A DNA stretch of 64,000 bases from UBA3951 sp050952125 (GCA_050952125.1 JBMNKK010000003.1:62001-126000), one strand, 5' to 3'. Numbered from the stretch's first letter, positions 44,102-53,400 are shown. Numbers and translations: made by a program. The notes: generated from the sequence alone by a model not told the origin.

Positions 44102-45364
44102 TTGACAAGACGCTACCGCTCCAAGGCGAGACTCAGATCATACGCGCGCAGGATAGCCCTTTTTGCTGTCCTACTCACGATAATCTTCGTGTTCACGTAC
44201 CCCTATCTCCGCACGGCTTTCCTGAAGGCGACAATACCCATAGGGCGCGGACGCTTGGGCGCTCTTGAGGAGAGCGTTTCCGGCGAGGCCGTGTTCGCGG
44301 GCGGTTTTGCAGAGGTACCGGCTCCAGCGCCGGGCACGCTGAGACTCCTGGTGGCTGACGGGGCATCGGTCCGCACGGGCGAGGTAATCGCAGAAGTGGT
44401 GAACCTGGGCAATGCAGAAGCTTTCAGAAAGAGCCTAGAATTTGCCAAGGCGCAGCTTGCCGATTATGAAGAGAAGACCGACGGCGAGTTCCGGGAGCTG
44501 TCTTCATCGCTCCAGTCGACTTACGGTGAGGCAGTTGACTTGTTTTTCAGCGTGGAAACTGCGAAGGCCGCAGGACAGCTGGGAAAGGCTTATGAATATG
44601 AAGCGTATTTGGCCAGCCGTGAGAAGACCCTGAGAGAGTACGGAGACCGCTTGTCGCAGATAGAGGAAGAGAGAGCCAGATTGGCACGGAACGTGGCCGG
44701 GATTGAGGTAGCCCAAGCAGCGTCCGCGATCCCCGTATATTCACCTGCGTCCGGCGTTTTTACAACTGAGATCACGCCGATCGATTCTAAGTTCACTCCC
44801 GAGCGTGTTTCGGGCATGAGCGCCCCCGAGCTCGCGACGTTGGCCAGAGAGGCCAAGGAAGTGAGGGCCGGAGAGGTGAAAGATGGCCAAAGAGTCGAGA
44901 CGGGTGACGTCATAGGCAAAGTGGTTTCGGGCCAGGGAGTATCTTTCTACCTCCCTGTGAAGACAGAGGACAAGCCTGAAATGACAGGTAGATCCAATGT
45001 GGATTTGGTGATAGGTTCAGGGCCCGCGGTGACAGCAGAGATAAGTGAGGTGCTGGACGGATTACCTCCCGGATACTCGATCATCGTAGGCAGCATCACG
45101 GTCATGCCCTCAGAGAGTCTGGTCAAGGCCGGCCAGGTCGGCCTGACTGTGAGACGCAGGTCAGGCGTCATCATACCCAAGTCCGGCCTCCTGGAGAAGG
45201 GCGGGCGGCAGGGTGTGCTCAAAGTCCAAAAGACGTATGCCCGGTTCCGGGAAGTGGAAGTCCTCATGACAAAAGGCGACCAAGCAGTGGTGCGGGGCAT
45301 ATCCGAAACCGATGAAATAGTGCTCAAAGCAATGTCTTTCCTGGAGGGCAGACGCGTCAGATGA
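44102..45364 (+). CDS. HlyD-type periplasmic-adaptor-like membrane protein
   Basis: 420-aa protein with a basic N-terminus, one membrane helix (about 17-36), a lipoyl/barrel-sandwich half (AEVPAPAPGTLRLLVADGASVRTGEVIAEV), a long coiled-coil hairpin (about 100-205), the returning barrel half (PVYSPASGVF) and C-terminal beta domains. This is the HlyD/membrane-fusion layout, but no transporter gene adjoins. Such genes occur in this position, next to yggS, in other clostridial genomes. TTG 44102 has AGGAGA 9 bp upstream. Its end overlaps yggS by 4 bp. Confidence 0.8.
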   Translation: MTRRYRSKARLRSYARRIALFAVLLTIIFVFTYPYLRTAFLKATIPIGRGRLGALEESVSGEAVFAGGFAEVPAPAPGTLRLLVADGASVRTGEVIAEVVNLGNAEAFRKSLEFAKAQLADYEEKTDGEFRELSSSLQSTYGEAVDLFFSVETAKAAGQLGKAYEYEAYLASREKTLREYGDRLSQIEEERARLARNVAGIEVAQAASAIPVYSPASGVFTTEITPIDSKFTPERVSGMSAPELATLAREAKEVRAGEVKDGQRVETGDVIGKVVSGQGVSFYLPVKTEDKPEMTGRSNVDLVIGSGPAVTAEISEVLDGLPPGYSIIVGSITVMPSESLVKAGQVGLTVRRRSGVIIPKSGLLEKGGRQGVLKVQKTYARFREVEVLMTKGDQAVVRGISETDEIVLKAMSFLEGRRVR

Positions 45365-46053
45365 TTGCAGACAATTTGAAGTCGGTGCGCGAACGGATAG
45401 AAAGAGCGTGTGAAAGGGCCGGCCGCGATCCAAGCCAAGTGAGGATAATGGCGGTCAGCAAATCGGTGGGAGTAGACACCGTGCGGGAAGCCATAGACTG
45501 CGGGATCACCCTGTTCGGCGAGAACAGAGTGCAGGAAGCTAGGGCAAAGGCATCTCAAGGCGCGTTTCACGGTGCAACGCTCTGCATGATAGGACATCTT
45601 CAGACGAACAAAGCCTCGGCGGCGGTGAGGATATTTGACGAAGTTCACTCTGTGGACAGCGAACGAGCCGCACAAGCTCTTTCGAGGTATGCGGCCATAT
45701 ACAGGCAATCAAATCCCGTTCCGGTTTACATTGAGGTCAATGTTGCGGACGACCCGAGAAAGCACGGGGTTAGTGAGAGAGAAGCATTGTCTCTTGTCCG
45801 GTGCGTAGACCGCTTGCCTCTTCTGAAGCTGCAAGGCCTCATGACCGTAGCTCCCGGTTACGGAGACGCGGACATGGCTAGAAACGCGTTCAGGGGCCTC
45901 AGGGTTCTGCGTGAACGCCTGATCGACGGTGGCGTGGACGCAGAGTGTTTGAGAGAGCTGTCAATGGGGATGTCGGGAGACTTCGATATCGCCGTGGAGG
46001 AAGGTTCGACTGTCGTGCGGCTGGGGACAGTCTTGTTCGGTCCGAGGACTTGA
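45361..46053 (+). CDS. yggS: YggS family PLP homeostasis protein
   Basis: 230-aa alanine-racemase-fold PLP-binding protein (YlmE in B. subtilis) involved in vitamin B6 and amino acid homeostasis. PLP lysine is Lys34 in IMAVSKS; GENRVQEA, IGHLQTNKA and MGMSGDFDIAVEEGSTVVRLG are present. ATG overlaps the HlyD-like gene. divIVA follows 73 bp later, without sepF, yggT or ylmH. Confidence 0.95.
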   Translation: MIADNLKSVRERIERACERAGRDPSQVRIMAVSKSVGVDTVREAIDCGITLFGENRVQEARAKASQGAFHGATLCMIGHLQTNKASAAVRIFDEVHSVDSERAAQALSRYAAIYRQSNPVPVYIEVNVADDPRKHGVSEREALSLVRCVDRLPLLKLQGLMTVAPGYGDADMARNAFRGLRVLRERLIDGGVDAECLRELSMGMSGDFDIAVEEGSTVVRLGTVLFGPRT

Positions 46054-46126
46054 CAAAAAGAAGGTGCGGCCGAAGGTCCCGTGGAAAGTAACACCAGCAA
46101 ACGACGGGAACTGAGGAGGCTCTGCA

Positions 46127-46645
46127 ATGGCTCTCACCGATGACTCCAATCCTACGGGTGCCGATTTTCACCGGCTTTCGCCGCTGGACATACACAACAA
46201 GGAGTTCACCAAATCGTTCAGGGGTTACAACGAGGACGAGGTTGACGAGTTTTTGGATTTGGTGGTAGCTGAGTTTGAGCGTCTGGTAAGGACGAACGAA
46301 GAACTCCAGGCGGAAATCTCCGGGTTGGAGGCCAAATTGGAACACTACCGGGGCCTCGAGGAGACACTCAAAAACGCCATCGTATTGGCCCAGAAGACCG
46401 CAGACGAGATCAAGGAATCATCGCACAGAGAGGCCGACGCCATAAGGCGGCAGGCCCAGCTTGACGCTGACAGGATCCGCGACCAAGCCAACGAGTCATT
46501 GAAGAAGAGCTACGAGGAAATCGATGCCGCCCGTCAGGCCCTCCTTAGGTTCAGGGCAGAGTTCAAGTCGTTTCTCCAGACGACCGGCGACATGCTGGAT
46601 GCCGGAACCGAAAAGGTGCTTCAACGCCTCGGCGACAAGAATTAA
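46127..46645 (+). CDS. divIVA: Cell division/polarity protein DivIVA
   Basis: 172-aa coiled-coil protein that marks negatively curved membrane at poles and septa. The membrane-binding N-terminal motif (LSPLDIHNKEFTKSFRGYNEDEVDEFLD) starts near residue 18, later than usual, behind a short extra N-terminal segment; a long coiled coil fills about 55-150. ATG 46127 follows GAGGAGG. Confidence 0.92.
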   Translation: MALTDDSNPTGADFHRLSPLDIHNKEFTKSFRGYNEDEVDEFLDLVVAEFERLVRTNEELQAEISGLEAKLEHYRGLEETLKNAIVLAQKTADEIKESSHREADAIRRQAQLDADRIRDQANESLKKSYEEIDAARQALLRFRAEFKSFLQTTGDMLDAGTEKVLQRLGDKN

Positions 46646-46727
46646 CTACCAGGCAGGGAACCTGACTTCGATCCGCGCCGGGTAGGTGTATGCTAGAAGT
46701 ATAACGATTATGTAAGGGGCGTTTTCT

Positions 46728-47417
46728 ATGGCGAGAGGGAAGACCGTAGGAATTTTGGGAGGCATGGGGCCGGAGGCTACCGCTGACCTGTTTTTGAAGA
46801 TCGTGAAGAGTACTCCTGCCAAGAAGGACCAGGAACACTTAAGGATTGTGATTGACAACAATCCTGCCATACCTGACCGCACCGCGTATATCCTGGGAAA
46901 GGGCGACGATCCGCGTCCGGCGCTTATCGAGACCGCGAAGAATGTGGAGAAAATGGGCGCTTCGTTTATCGCCATCCCATGCAATACGGCTCACTTCTTT
47001 CACTCCGACATACAGGCCGCTGTCAGCATTCCTGTCATGCACATCATGCGCGAAGTGTCGCGCCTGCTTAAAGGAAAGATTGAGAGGGCAGGTATTCTGG
47101 CCTCGTCCGGTACCCTTAAGACCAAACTGTACGAGGATTTTCTGAAAGAAGCCGGCATTTCCGTGGTGCTCCCTCAAGGAACCGACCAGGATGAAGTGAT
47201 GGATGCCATCTACTCGGTTAAGGGCGGCGACCTGGAGAAGGGCCGCGTGCTCTCTCTGAAGCAGGGTAGGGGACTAATAGCGGCGGGCGCCGAGGCGGTC
47301 ATAGCGGGATGCACCGAGATACCGCTGGTACTGAAGGACGGAGACCTTGACGTGCCGGTCATTGACGCGACGAAGGTTCTCGCGGAGGCCTGCGTGAGGC
47401 TGGCATTGGAGGAGTGA
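46728..47417 (+). CDS. Aspartate/glutamate racemase family protein
   Basis: 229-aa cofactor-independent racemase. VGILGGMGPEAT opens the protein; the two catalytic cysteines are in IPCNTAH and AGCTEIPL. Members interconvert L- and D-Asp or Glu, and D-Asp/D-Glu can feed cell wall or D-amino acid metabolism. It stands apart from divIVA and abuts the next gene, with which it may be co-transcribed. Confidence 0.88.
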   Translation: MARGKTVGILGGMGPEATADLFLKIVKSTPAKKDQEHLRIVIDNNPAIPDRTAYILGKGDDPRPALIETAKNVEKMGASFIAIPCNTAHFFHSDIQAAVSIPVMHIMREVSRLLKGKIERAGILASSGTLKTKLYEDFLKEAGISVVLPQGTDQDEVMDAIYSVKGGDLEKGRVLSLKQGRGLIAAGAEAVIAGCTEIPLVLKDGDLDVPVIDATKVLAEACVRLALEE

Positions 47418-47459
47418 GTGAGTCTCACAAGAGAAGGCAAACTAGAAGGAGGTAGGCCT

Positions 47460-49070
47460 ATGCCCCGAAACGCAGTGCTTTATCAGAACGGGAGCTTCCA
47501 CGTGTTTCCCCACGAGACAAGGGAGCGGGAAGCTCTGGCGGCGTACAACGGGCGGATCCTCTACGTGGGCGACCGCGATGACGCCAGAGGAGTTTTCCCC
47601 AGCGGTACTCACGTCACTGTTGTCGATCTCGAAGGAAAGCCGGCCGTCCCCGGCTTTATAGATAGCCACCTGCATCTCATAAGTCTTGGCTTAAGCCTCC
47701 GGATGCTCTCCTTAAACGGCGTCTCTTCCCTTGCTGAGCTGCGAAGATTGGTCTCGGAGAGAGCGCAAAAGGCAGCGCCCGGCGAGTGGGTCCTGGGCAG
47801 AGGGTGGGACCAAGACTTCTTCGTCGAGAAGCGGTACCCAACCAAGAAAGATCTGGACGAAGCAGGTCAAGGCAGGCCCGTCTATCTGACTCGAGCCTGC
47901 GGCCACCTTTCAGTCGTGTCGTCGAAAGCCCTGGAGATAGCCGGCATTACGCGAGACACTCCGGATCCGCCGGGCGGAGCCATCGACCGCGATCCTTACG
48001 GAGATCCCACCGGAGTGCTGAGGGAGTCGGCTCAAGGTTTGGTCAGGGACCTCATTCCTGAACACAGTAGCGATGCTCTGGCAGAGGCTGCGAAGGAAGC
48101 GACGCGCTATCTTCTCGAAAGAGGTATAACTTCAGTCCACCCCAACGACGGGTACGGCGGCTTTGAGGCGACCATGAAGATCTACCGGGAGTCAAGAGAA
48201 TCGGGGCTACCCTTGCGTGTGTACTGGGACTTGCCTTGGGATTACATCGACGACTTAGCCGAAACGCCGCTGCGCACGGGTGACGGCGATGACTACTTCA
48301 GGATCGGCGCGCTAAAGCTTTTGGTCGACGGATCTCTCGGAGGTGGCACCGCTGCGCTTGAGGAGCCTTACTCCGACGAGCCGGGCAACTCAGGGATCCT
48401 GGTTATCCCGGAAGACGATCTGAGGGAGCGGGTGTACAGGGCCCATGCTCTAGGGATGCAGCTTGCCGTACACGCCATCGGCGACAGGGCCACGAGAGTC
48501 ACTCTTGGAGCGCTGAATCACGCGCAGTCGAGAATACCGAGGGGGAACGCGCGACACAGGATCGTTCACGCGCAGATCTTAACGCCCAGCCTGATATCCG
48601 AGCTCAAGCGAACCGGCGTAGTAGCAGACGTCCAGCCCAAGTTCCTCACGACCGATATGAGGTGGGCACAGGAGAGGGTTGGCTCTCAAAGAATGCGTTC
48701 GTCATATGCTTGGCGGACAATGCTGAAGGCCGGGATACCTTTGGCGGGCGGGTCCGATTCTCCGGTCGAGCCCCCGGATCCGCTGTACGGCATCTATGCG
48801 GCCGTGACTAGGAAAGACATGGACGGCGAGCCCAGAACGGCGTTCTATCCCAACGAAAGGGTCACCGTGGAAGAGGCTGTCCGGATGTTCACCGTTGGAG
48901 GTGCGTACGGAGAGTTCAACGAGGCCCGGAAAGGCACTCTGGAACCCGGCAAGCTGGCCGATTTCACGGTCCTGTCCGAGAACGTGTTCCGCACTCCGCC
49001 TGACGACATCAAAGACATCAAGGTCATGATGACCGTCGTGGGCGGGGAAGTGGCGTACCGTAGAGAGTAG
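47460..49070 (+). CDS. YtcJ-like amidohydrolase
   Basis: 536-aa metal-dependent hydrolase of the YtcJ/Amidohydro_3 type. DSHLHLISLG carries the HxH pair, HAIGDRA and the GGSDSPVEPPDPLYGI segment provide later ligands, and the N- and C-terminal beta sandwich is visible (AVPGFID, GTLEPGKLADFTVL). The substrate is unknown. ATG 47460 has AAGGAGGT 6 bp upstream; the frame is open back to the racemase stop. Confidence 0.87.
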   Translation: MPRNAVLYQNGSFHVFPHETREREALAAYNGRILYVGDRDDARGVFPSGTHVTVVDLEGKPAVPGFIDSHLHLISLGLSLRMLSLNGVSSLAELRRLVSERAQKAAPGEWVLGRGWDQDFFVEKRYPTKKDLDEAGQGRPVYLTRACGHLSVVSSKALEIAGITRDTPDPPGGAIDRDPYGDPTGVLRESAQGLVRDLIPEHSSDALAEAAKEATRYLLERGITSVHPNDGYGGFEATMKIYRESRESGLPLRVYWDLPWDYIDDLAETPLRTGDGDDYFRIGALKLLVDGSLGGGTAALEEPYSDEPGNSGILVIPEDDLRERVYRAHALGMQLAVHAIGDRATRVTLGALNHAQSRIPRGNARHRIVHAQILTPSLISELKRTGVVADVQPKFLTTDMRWAQERVGSQRMRSSYAWRTMLKAGIPLAGGSDSPVEPPDPLYGIYAAVTRKDMDGEPRTAFYPNERVTVEEAVRMFTVGGAYGEFNEARKGTLEPGKLADFTVLSENVFRTPPDDIKDIKVMMTVVGGEVAYRRE

Positions 49071-49082
49071 GGGAACGTACAG

Positions 49083-49790
49083 TCAAGACTGACTTCCTTG
49101 GCGGCGCCTTCGCAGGAGTAATCCAACTCCGGCGAGCGCCGCCGAAGTTATCGCTGCGTGAAGGCCGATCCTCTCGACCATGGAGAAGAAGAAGTTCTCC
49201 GGGAACATCTTAATGAGCCAATCGGTATCGGGGTCAAGGAGCCACAGATCATTCGTGAAAGTAATGAGGTGGAAGTTTGTCCACCACCCCGTGAAGTCGA
49301 AGGACGCGGGAATCGCCAGGATGATGAGGATGAGTATCGATATCGCCGCCGCGGCGAAATAGGCTATAGAGGCTGTCCTCCGGCTGCCTAGCGCCGTGAG
49401 GAGCACCGTCGCGGCGAAGGCTGCAGTAATCGAAATCCACTCGGCTGAGAGGCCGGACGCGAACAGGCGCCTCACGTCCTCAAGGTGAGATATCTCCTTC
49501 TCGTTGAAAAGAAGTCTTGATTTACCGGAAATGACTGCGTCGATTTGGGGAGAGGCTGACTCGCCGGTCAAGTACGCGATCAGGGCTTGCCCCGCTCGAG
49601 AAAGCTCTTCCATGCTCATTCCGGTTTCTTCCGGTACCCCGTACCTCGACCACAGTTCCTCGTAGAGGCCGATATTGATCGCGACCCCGTGGGTTGACAG
49701 GAGGACGTTCCCTACCAGAAGGCACAATGTCAAAAGAATCCCCAAGACAGTCGATACGCTGCGAAGACGTCGCGCGCTACCCGTATCCAA
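49083..49790 (-). CDS. DUF1461 (TIGR01906) integral membrane protein
   Basis: 235-aa protein with four predicted membrane helices and the family segment FHLITFTNDLWLLDP between helices 3 and 4. A large extracytoplasmic loop lies between helices 1 and 2. Function is unknown for the family. It is convergent with the YtcJ-like gene and divergent from the ATPase gene. Confidence 0.8.
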   Translation of the reverse strand: MDTGSARRLRSVSTVLGILLTLCLLVGNVLLSTHGVAINIGLYEELWSRYGVPEETGMSMEELSRAGQALIAYLTGESASPQIDAVISGKSRLLFNEKEISHLEDVRRLFASGLSAEWISITAAFAATVLLTALGSRRTASIAYFAAAAISILILIILAIPASFDFTGWWTNFHLITFTNDLWLLDPDTDWLIKMFPENFFFSMVERIGLHAAITSAALAGVGLLLRRRRQGSQS

Positions 49791-49914
49791 CCGAATGACC
49801 TCCTTCCGGACATTCTACCGCTTTTCACAACGCCTTGCAGAAAGACATATTATGCGTCGTGGGTGTAGGGCTCTTAAGCAGTCAAAACACCAGGTAGAGA
49901 TAGGGGGATTATCT

Positions 49915-51048
49915 TTGTTCAAGAGGGGCTATGTGAAGCGGGTCTTTCCCGGCAATAACACGCCGAGGGGGTTCTTCTCTTACTACGACTACATCCTTCC
50001 CAAGGACAGCAGGAGGATTTTCGTCATCAAAGGCGGCCCGGGAGTGGGCAAATCGACTTTCATGACCAGCATAGCCAAGCACATGGTTGAGTTGGGCTAT
50101 GACGTGGAGATCCACCACTGCTCTTCCGACAACAACTCCATCGACGGAGTGGTTTTCCCGGCCATAGGCGTCGGAATAGTTGACGGAACCTCTCCCCATG
50201 TCGTGGATCCGAAGGTTCCGGGGGCCGTGGATGAGATAATCTGGCTAGGCGAGTTCTGGGATGAAGAGGCCGTGAGGGCGAACAAGAAGGAGATCCTCCA
50301 GGCTCAAAAGGGCATCGAATCCGTGTTCAGGAGGGCGTACCGCTATCTGACCGCCGCTCAGGTTGTGTACGAGGATTGGGAGGCGGTCAACATAGAGGCC
50401 CTGGACGCCGGCAAAGCCAACATGCGGGCGCAGGAGATCATTGAGCGCTGCTTCGGAGAGATCCCCATTGCCCCTAAACCCGGCACTGAACGCAAGCTGT
50501 TCGCGAGCGCCATTACTCCTGACGGAATGGTGAACTATCTCAATACCATCGTCGCGCTCTGCAAGACCAGATACGTCATTCAAGGAGACCCGGGCACCGG
50601 CAAGTCGTACCTGCTTGAGAAGGTGAAGAGGGCGGCTCTGGAAAGGGGATTCTTCACCGAGACGTATTACTGTCCCATGCACCCCGAAAAGGTTGAGCAT
50701 GTAGTAGTAGGAGAGCTGGGTTTGGCCTTCACCAAATCTATCGAACCCCACACCTATATTCCGGGCCCTGCCGATACCATTGTCGATATGAACGAGTGCA
50801 GAGACGAGGCGGTAGTGACCGATCACCAGGTCTACGCTGACAGGGCTCGCGATGAGTACGAGAGGCTCTTCAACCTTGCAGTGTTCTACATCAGCCAGGC
50901 AAAGCAGTACCATGACGCGATGGAGCGCTGCTATGCACCGAATATGGATTTTGCCGGCATTGATCGCCTGCGTGAGCGCATAACTCAGAAAATCGTCGGG
51001 TACGCGCAAGAAGCTGAAGGCTCCCTGGCAGCTGAAAACGGGCGCTAA
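49915..51048 (+). CDS. Double P-loop ATPase (PRK06851-like family)
   Basis: 377-aa protein with two nucleotide-binding halves: first P-loop GGPGVGKST at 40-48, second GDPGTGKSY at 224-232. Both halves continue with similar context (FVIKGGPG and YVIQGDPG, then a helix and HHCSSDNNSID or YYCPMHPEKVEHV), so it looks like an internal duplication. The family is widespread in anaerobic Firmicutes but uncharacterised. TTG 49915 follows AGGGGGAT; the frame is open 240 bp upstream but lacks a better start. Confidence 0.8.
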   Translation: MFKRGYVKRVFPGNNTPRGFFSYYDYILPKDSRRIFVIKGGPGVGKSTFMTSIAKHMVELGYDVEIHHCSSDNNSIDGVVFPAIGVGIVDGTSPHVVDPKVPGAVDEIIWLGEFWDEEAVRANKKEILQAQKGIESVFRRAYRYLTAAQVVYEDWEAVNIEALDAGKANMRAQEIIERCFGEIPIAPKPGTERKLFASAITPDGMVNYLNTIVALCKTRYVIQGDPGTGKSYLLEKVKRAALERGFFTETYYCPMHPEKVEHVVVGELGLAFTKSIEPHTYIPGPADTIVDMNECRDEAVVTDHQVYADRARDEYERLFNLAVFYISQAKQYHDAMERCYAPNMDFAGIDRLRERITQKIVGYAQEAEGSLAAENGR

Positions 51049-51115
51049 GGGGCCTCCGGGCGCCGGTTCAGCGGAGCAAATATCCACGCGTGCCCGCTAC
51101 CATGTGCCAGTAGAT

Positions 51116-51147
51116 GAGCGCCGCCTGCAGTGTTGCGGGCGGCGCTC
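51116..51147. terminator. Bidirectional hairpin between convergent genes
   Basis: GAGCGCCGCC (51116-51125) and GGCGGCGCTC (51138-51147) make a perfect 10-bp GC-rich stem with a 12-nt loop. It lies between the ATPase gene and hisC, which converge. There is no strong T run on either side. Confidence 0.6.
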
Positions 51148-51174
51148 TGACATTGGCGCGGTGTTCCTCAGTTC

Positions 51175-52293
51175 TCAGACTTCGGCCAGCGCCTCACGAA
51201 GCGCCTCTATCATGGCTTCGTTTTCCTCGCGCGTACCTACGGTGATCCGCAGCCCGTGAGGCATATTCCAGGCCGTTGTGGGCCGTACAATGACCCCTTT
51301 TCGCAGCATTGCGCGGAATACTCTCTGGGCGTCTCGCCCCGTGTCAACCATGATGAAGTTGCCCCATGAAGGATAGGTCTTAAGTCCCATCCGTTCGAAC
51401 TGGCCATAGAGGTAACGCTTGCCTTCAGCTACCAGATCAAGACTCTTCTTCACGTGCTCCTCATCTTCTAGAGCCGCGATGGCGGCCGCCTGCGCCAGGG
51501 CGTTTTGATTGAATGACAGGCGGACTCTGTTCACCAGAGCTGCGGCGTACTGCGGCATCAATCCAAACCCCACTCTCAGCCCGGCCAGGCCGTAGATCTT
51601 TGAGAAAGTGCGCAGTACCGCTACATTGCGGCCTTCCCTCAAGTGGGGGAGTAGATCGCCGTAGTCGGTGTCACCAACATACTCGGCATATGCTTGGTCG
51701 GCGACTACGAGCACCTGTGGGGGGACCGAGTCGAGGAGGCGCTTTACCTCGTCTAGAGTGTTCATCGTTCCGGTCGGGTTATTTGGATTGCAGAGGAACA
51801 AAAGCTTTGTTTTTGAGGTGACCGCTTCCGCCATAGCCTCAGTATCGAGGAATCCTTTGCGGAGAGGGACTTCAACCGGGATTCCGCCCATGTTTTGCGT
51901 CGATGTCTTGTATATGGGGAAGGTTTGAGAGCCCATGACCACTTCGTCTCCGGGAGCCACGAAAACCTGTCCTAAGAGCATGATTATCTCGTCCGAACCG
52001 TTTCCCAGTACGATCTGCTCCTCCGGAACGCCGAAGACTTCCGAAAGCCGGGCCTTCAGCGCGAAGCCCGCCGCATCAGGGTAGATGTGGGCAGATGCTG
52101 CCATCTCCTTCAGAACCTGAAGAGCCTTGGGCGAAGGCCCCAGAGGGTTCTCGTTGGAAGCGAGTTTCACCACCCTGTCCAGTCCAAACTCTCGCTTTAC
52201 CTCCTCGGCCGGTTTTCCCGCAATGTACGGGGAAAGGGTGAGGACTTCTCTCCTGGGGCGGGTTTCATAGGGGGCGCTCACATCTTCCAGCAT
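51175..52293 (-). CDS. hisC: Histidinol-phosphate aminotransferase
   Basis: 372-aa fold-type I PLP aminotransferase converting imidazole-acetol phosphate to histidinol phosphate. PLP-binding Lys232 lies in TFSKIYGLAGLRVG; NENPLGPSPKA and CNPNNPTGT are present. Members also act on aromatic amino acids, and no other his genes adjoin, so a Tyr/Phe transaminase role is possible. It starts at ATG 52293 behind GAGGAGG on the minus strand. Confidence 0.9.
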   Translation of the reverse strand: MLEDVSAPYETRPRREVLTLSPYIAGKPAEEVKREFGLDRVVKLASNENPLGPSPKALQVLKEMAASAHIYPDAAGFALKARLSEVFGVPEEQIVLGNGSDEIIMLLGQVFVAPGDEVVMGSQTFPIYKTSTQNMGGIPVEVPLRKGFLDTEAMAEAVTSKTKLLFLCNPNNPTGTMNTLDEVKRLLDSVPPQVLVVADQAYAEYVGDTDYGDLLPHLREGRNVAVLRTFSKIYGLAGLRVGFGLMPQYAAALVNRVRLSFNQNALAQAAAIAALEDEEHVKKSLDLVAEGKRYLYGQFERMGLKTYPSWGNFIMVDTGRDAQRVFRAMLRKGVIVRPTTAWNMPHGLRITVGTREENEAMIEALREALAEV

Positions 52294-52417
52294 GTCAAAA
52301 CCTCCTCAATTCGAGCTTATTGTGATTAGGAGGAGACCATGACGCTATTCTTCTGCGTTTACCGTTTCCCCTTCCGAGGGAACATAAGGGGGATGTTTCG
52401 CAGAAAGGGTGATCGCG

Positions 52418-52738
52418 GTGTCCGGGCCGTCCAAGAAGAGGGAGGACGGGGGGCGGAAGCGGACTCTGGAGGACACTCTTGCCAGGGTTTCGGACTCGTT
52501 GGAGAGGGCGAAGATCGCGGAGTACGTGACTCTCATGAGTCGTCCGCGGAGGCTCATCTGGCTGAATATCCTCGCAGGGTTGGCCAGGGGGGCAGGTTTG
52601 GCCGTTGGTTTCACGCTGCTCGGCGCCATGATCATCTATGTTCTGACCAGAAGCTACATCTTGAACCTACCTATTATCGGGAACTTTCTCGGCGAGATCG
52701 TGTGGATAATCCAACAGTATTTAAAGGGGAAGGGCTAA
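52418..52738 (+). CDS. DUF5665 family membrane protein
   Basis: 106-aa protein: a charged N-terminal helix (about 5-45) followed by two hydrophobic segments near 48-70 and 78-98. This matches DUF5665, of unknown function. GTG 52418 has AAAGGG about 9 bp upstream; GTG 52409 is an alternative. It ends directly at the start of the zinc-finger gene. Confidence 0.7.
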   Translation: MSGPSKKREDGGRKRTLEDTLARVSDSLERAKIAEYVTLMSRPRRLIWLNILAGLARGAGLAVGFTLLGAMIIYVLTRSYILNLPIIGNFLGEIVWIIQQYLKGKG

Positions 52739-53278
52739 ATGGACAGCAACCGCGGTGCACGAAGTCCCAGGAAAGATATTGACCTCTCAGAGTTCGAGAC
52801 CATGCTGCTTAGACAGCGGTCGACAGTGAGAGACGCGTTTGAACGTATTAAGAGAAACACATTTTCCAAGGATTTGCGAGACGCGACCGGAGAGATGGCT
52901 GCCTACGACCAGCATTCTGCAGATTTGGCTACCGAGACCTTTGAGAGAGGAAAGGATCTCGGCCTCAAAGACGGCCTGGAGATCGACAGGGCCAAGATCG
53001 ATCTAGCCCTGGACAGGATCCGCAGGGGCACCTACGGCTACTGTCTTTCTTGCGGCGGCCTCATCCCTGAGGGCAGGCTTAGGGCGGCACCTGAAGCAGA
53101 ACTGTGCGTGAGGTGCGCCGAATCGCAAGAGGTAGTGCCGGCCAGCCGGAGGCCGGTTGAGGAAGAGGCACAGAGGCATTTCCCTCCGATGGGAGGCTTT
53201 GAGACCCTCACGGACGATATCTACACGCACGGGGAGAATGTGCCGGCGAGCCCTCACCGCCCGAGGCCGAGGAAGTAG
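52739..53278 (+). CDS. TraR/DksA family zinc-finger protein (YteA-like)
   Basis: 179-aa protein with an N-terminal coiled coil (about 15-95) and a C4 zinc finger (Cys102, 105, 123, 126: CLSC and CVRC) as in DksA/TraR. DksA relatives enter the RNA polymerase secondary channel; in Firmicutes the YteA branch is linked to sporulation. A tail of about 50 residues, Pro- and Arg-rich, follows the finger. ATG start directly after the DUF5665 stop. Confidence 0.85.
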   Translation: MDSNRGARSPRKDIDLSEFETMLLRQRSTVRDAFERIKRNTFSKDLRDATGEMAAYDQHSADLATETFERGKDLGLKDGLEIDRAKIDLALDRIRRGTYGYCLSCGGLIPEGRLRAAPEAELCVRCAESQEVVPASRRPVEEEAQRHFPPMGGFETLTDDIYTHGENVPASPHRPRPRK

Positions 53279-53400
53279 ACTCGTAGGTCCTTCAATGGAG
53301 CGCTTCCGGAACCGGACCCTCGGAGGCGGGCTTGCTTCGCGCCAGCGCAGTCGAGTATTCTAGTTTTGGCGTGAGTAAGGCCGGAATTGGGGGACGCTAT

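Noticed and set aside
52339..52782. 147-codon frame overlapping the DUF5665 gene
   Set aside because: Out of frame with the conserved membrane protein, Gly/Arg-rich composition typical of shadow translation.
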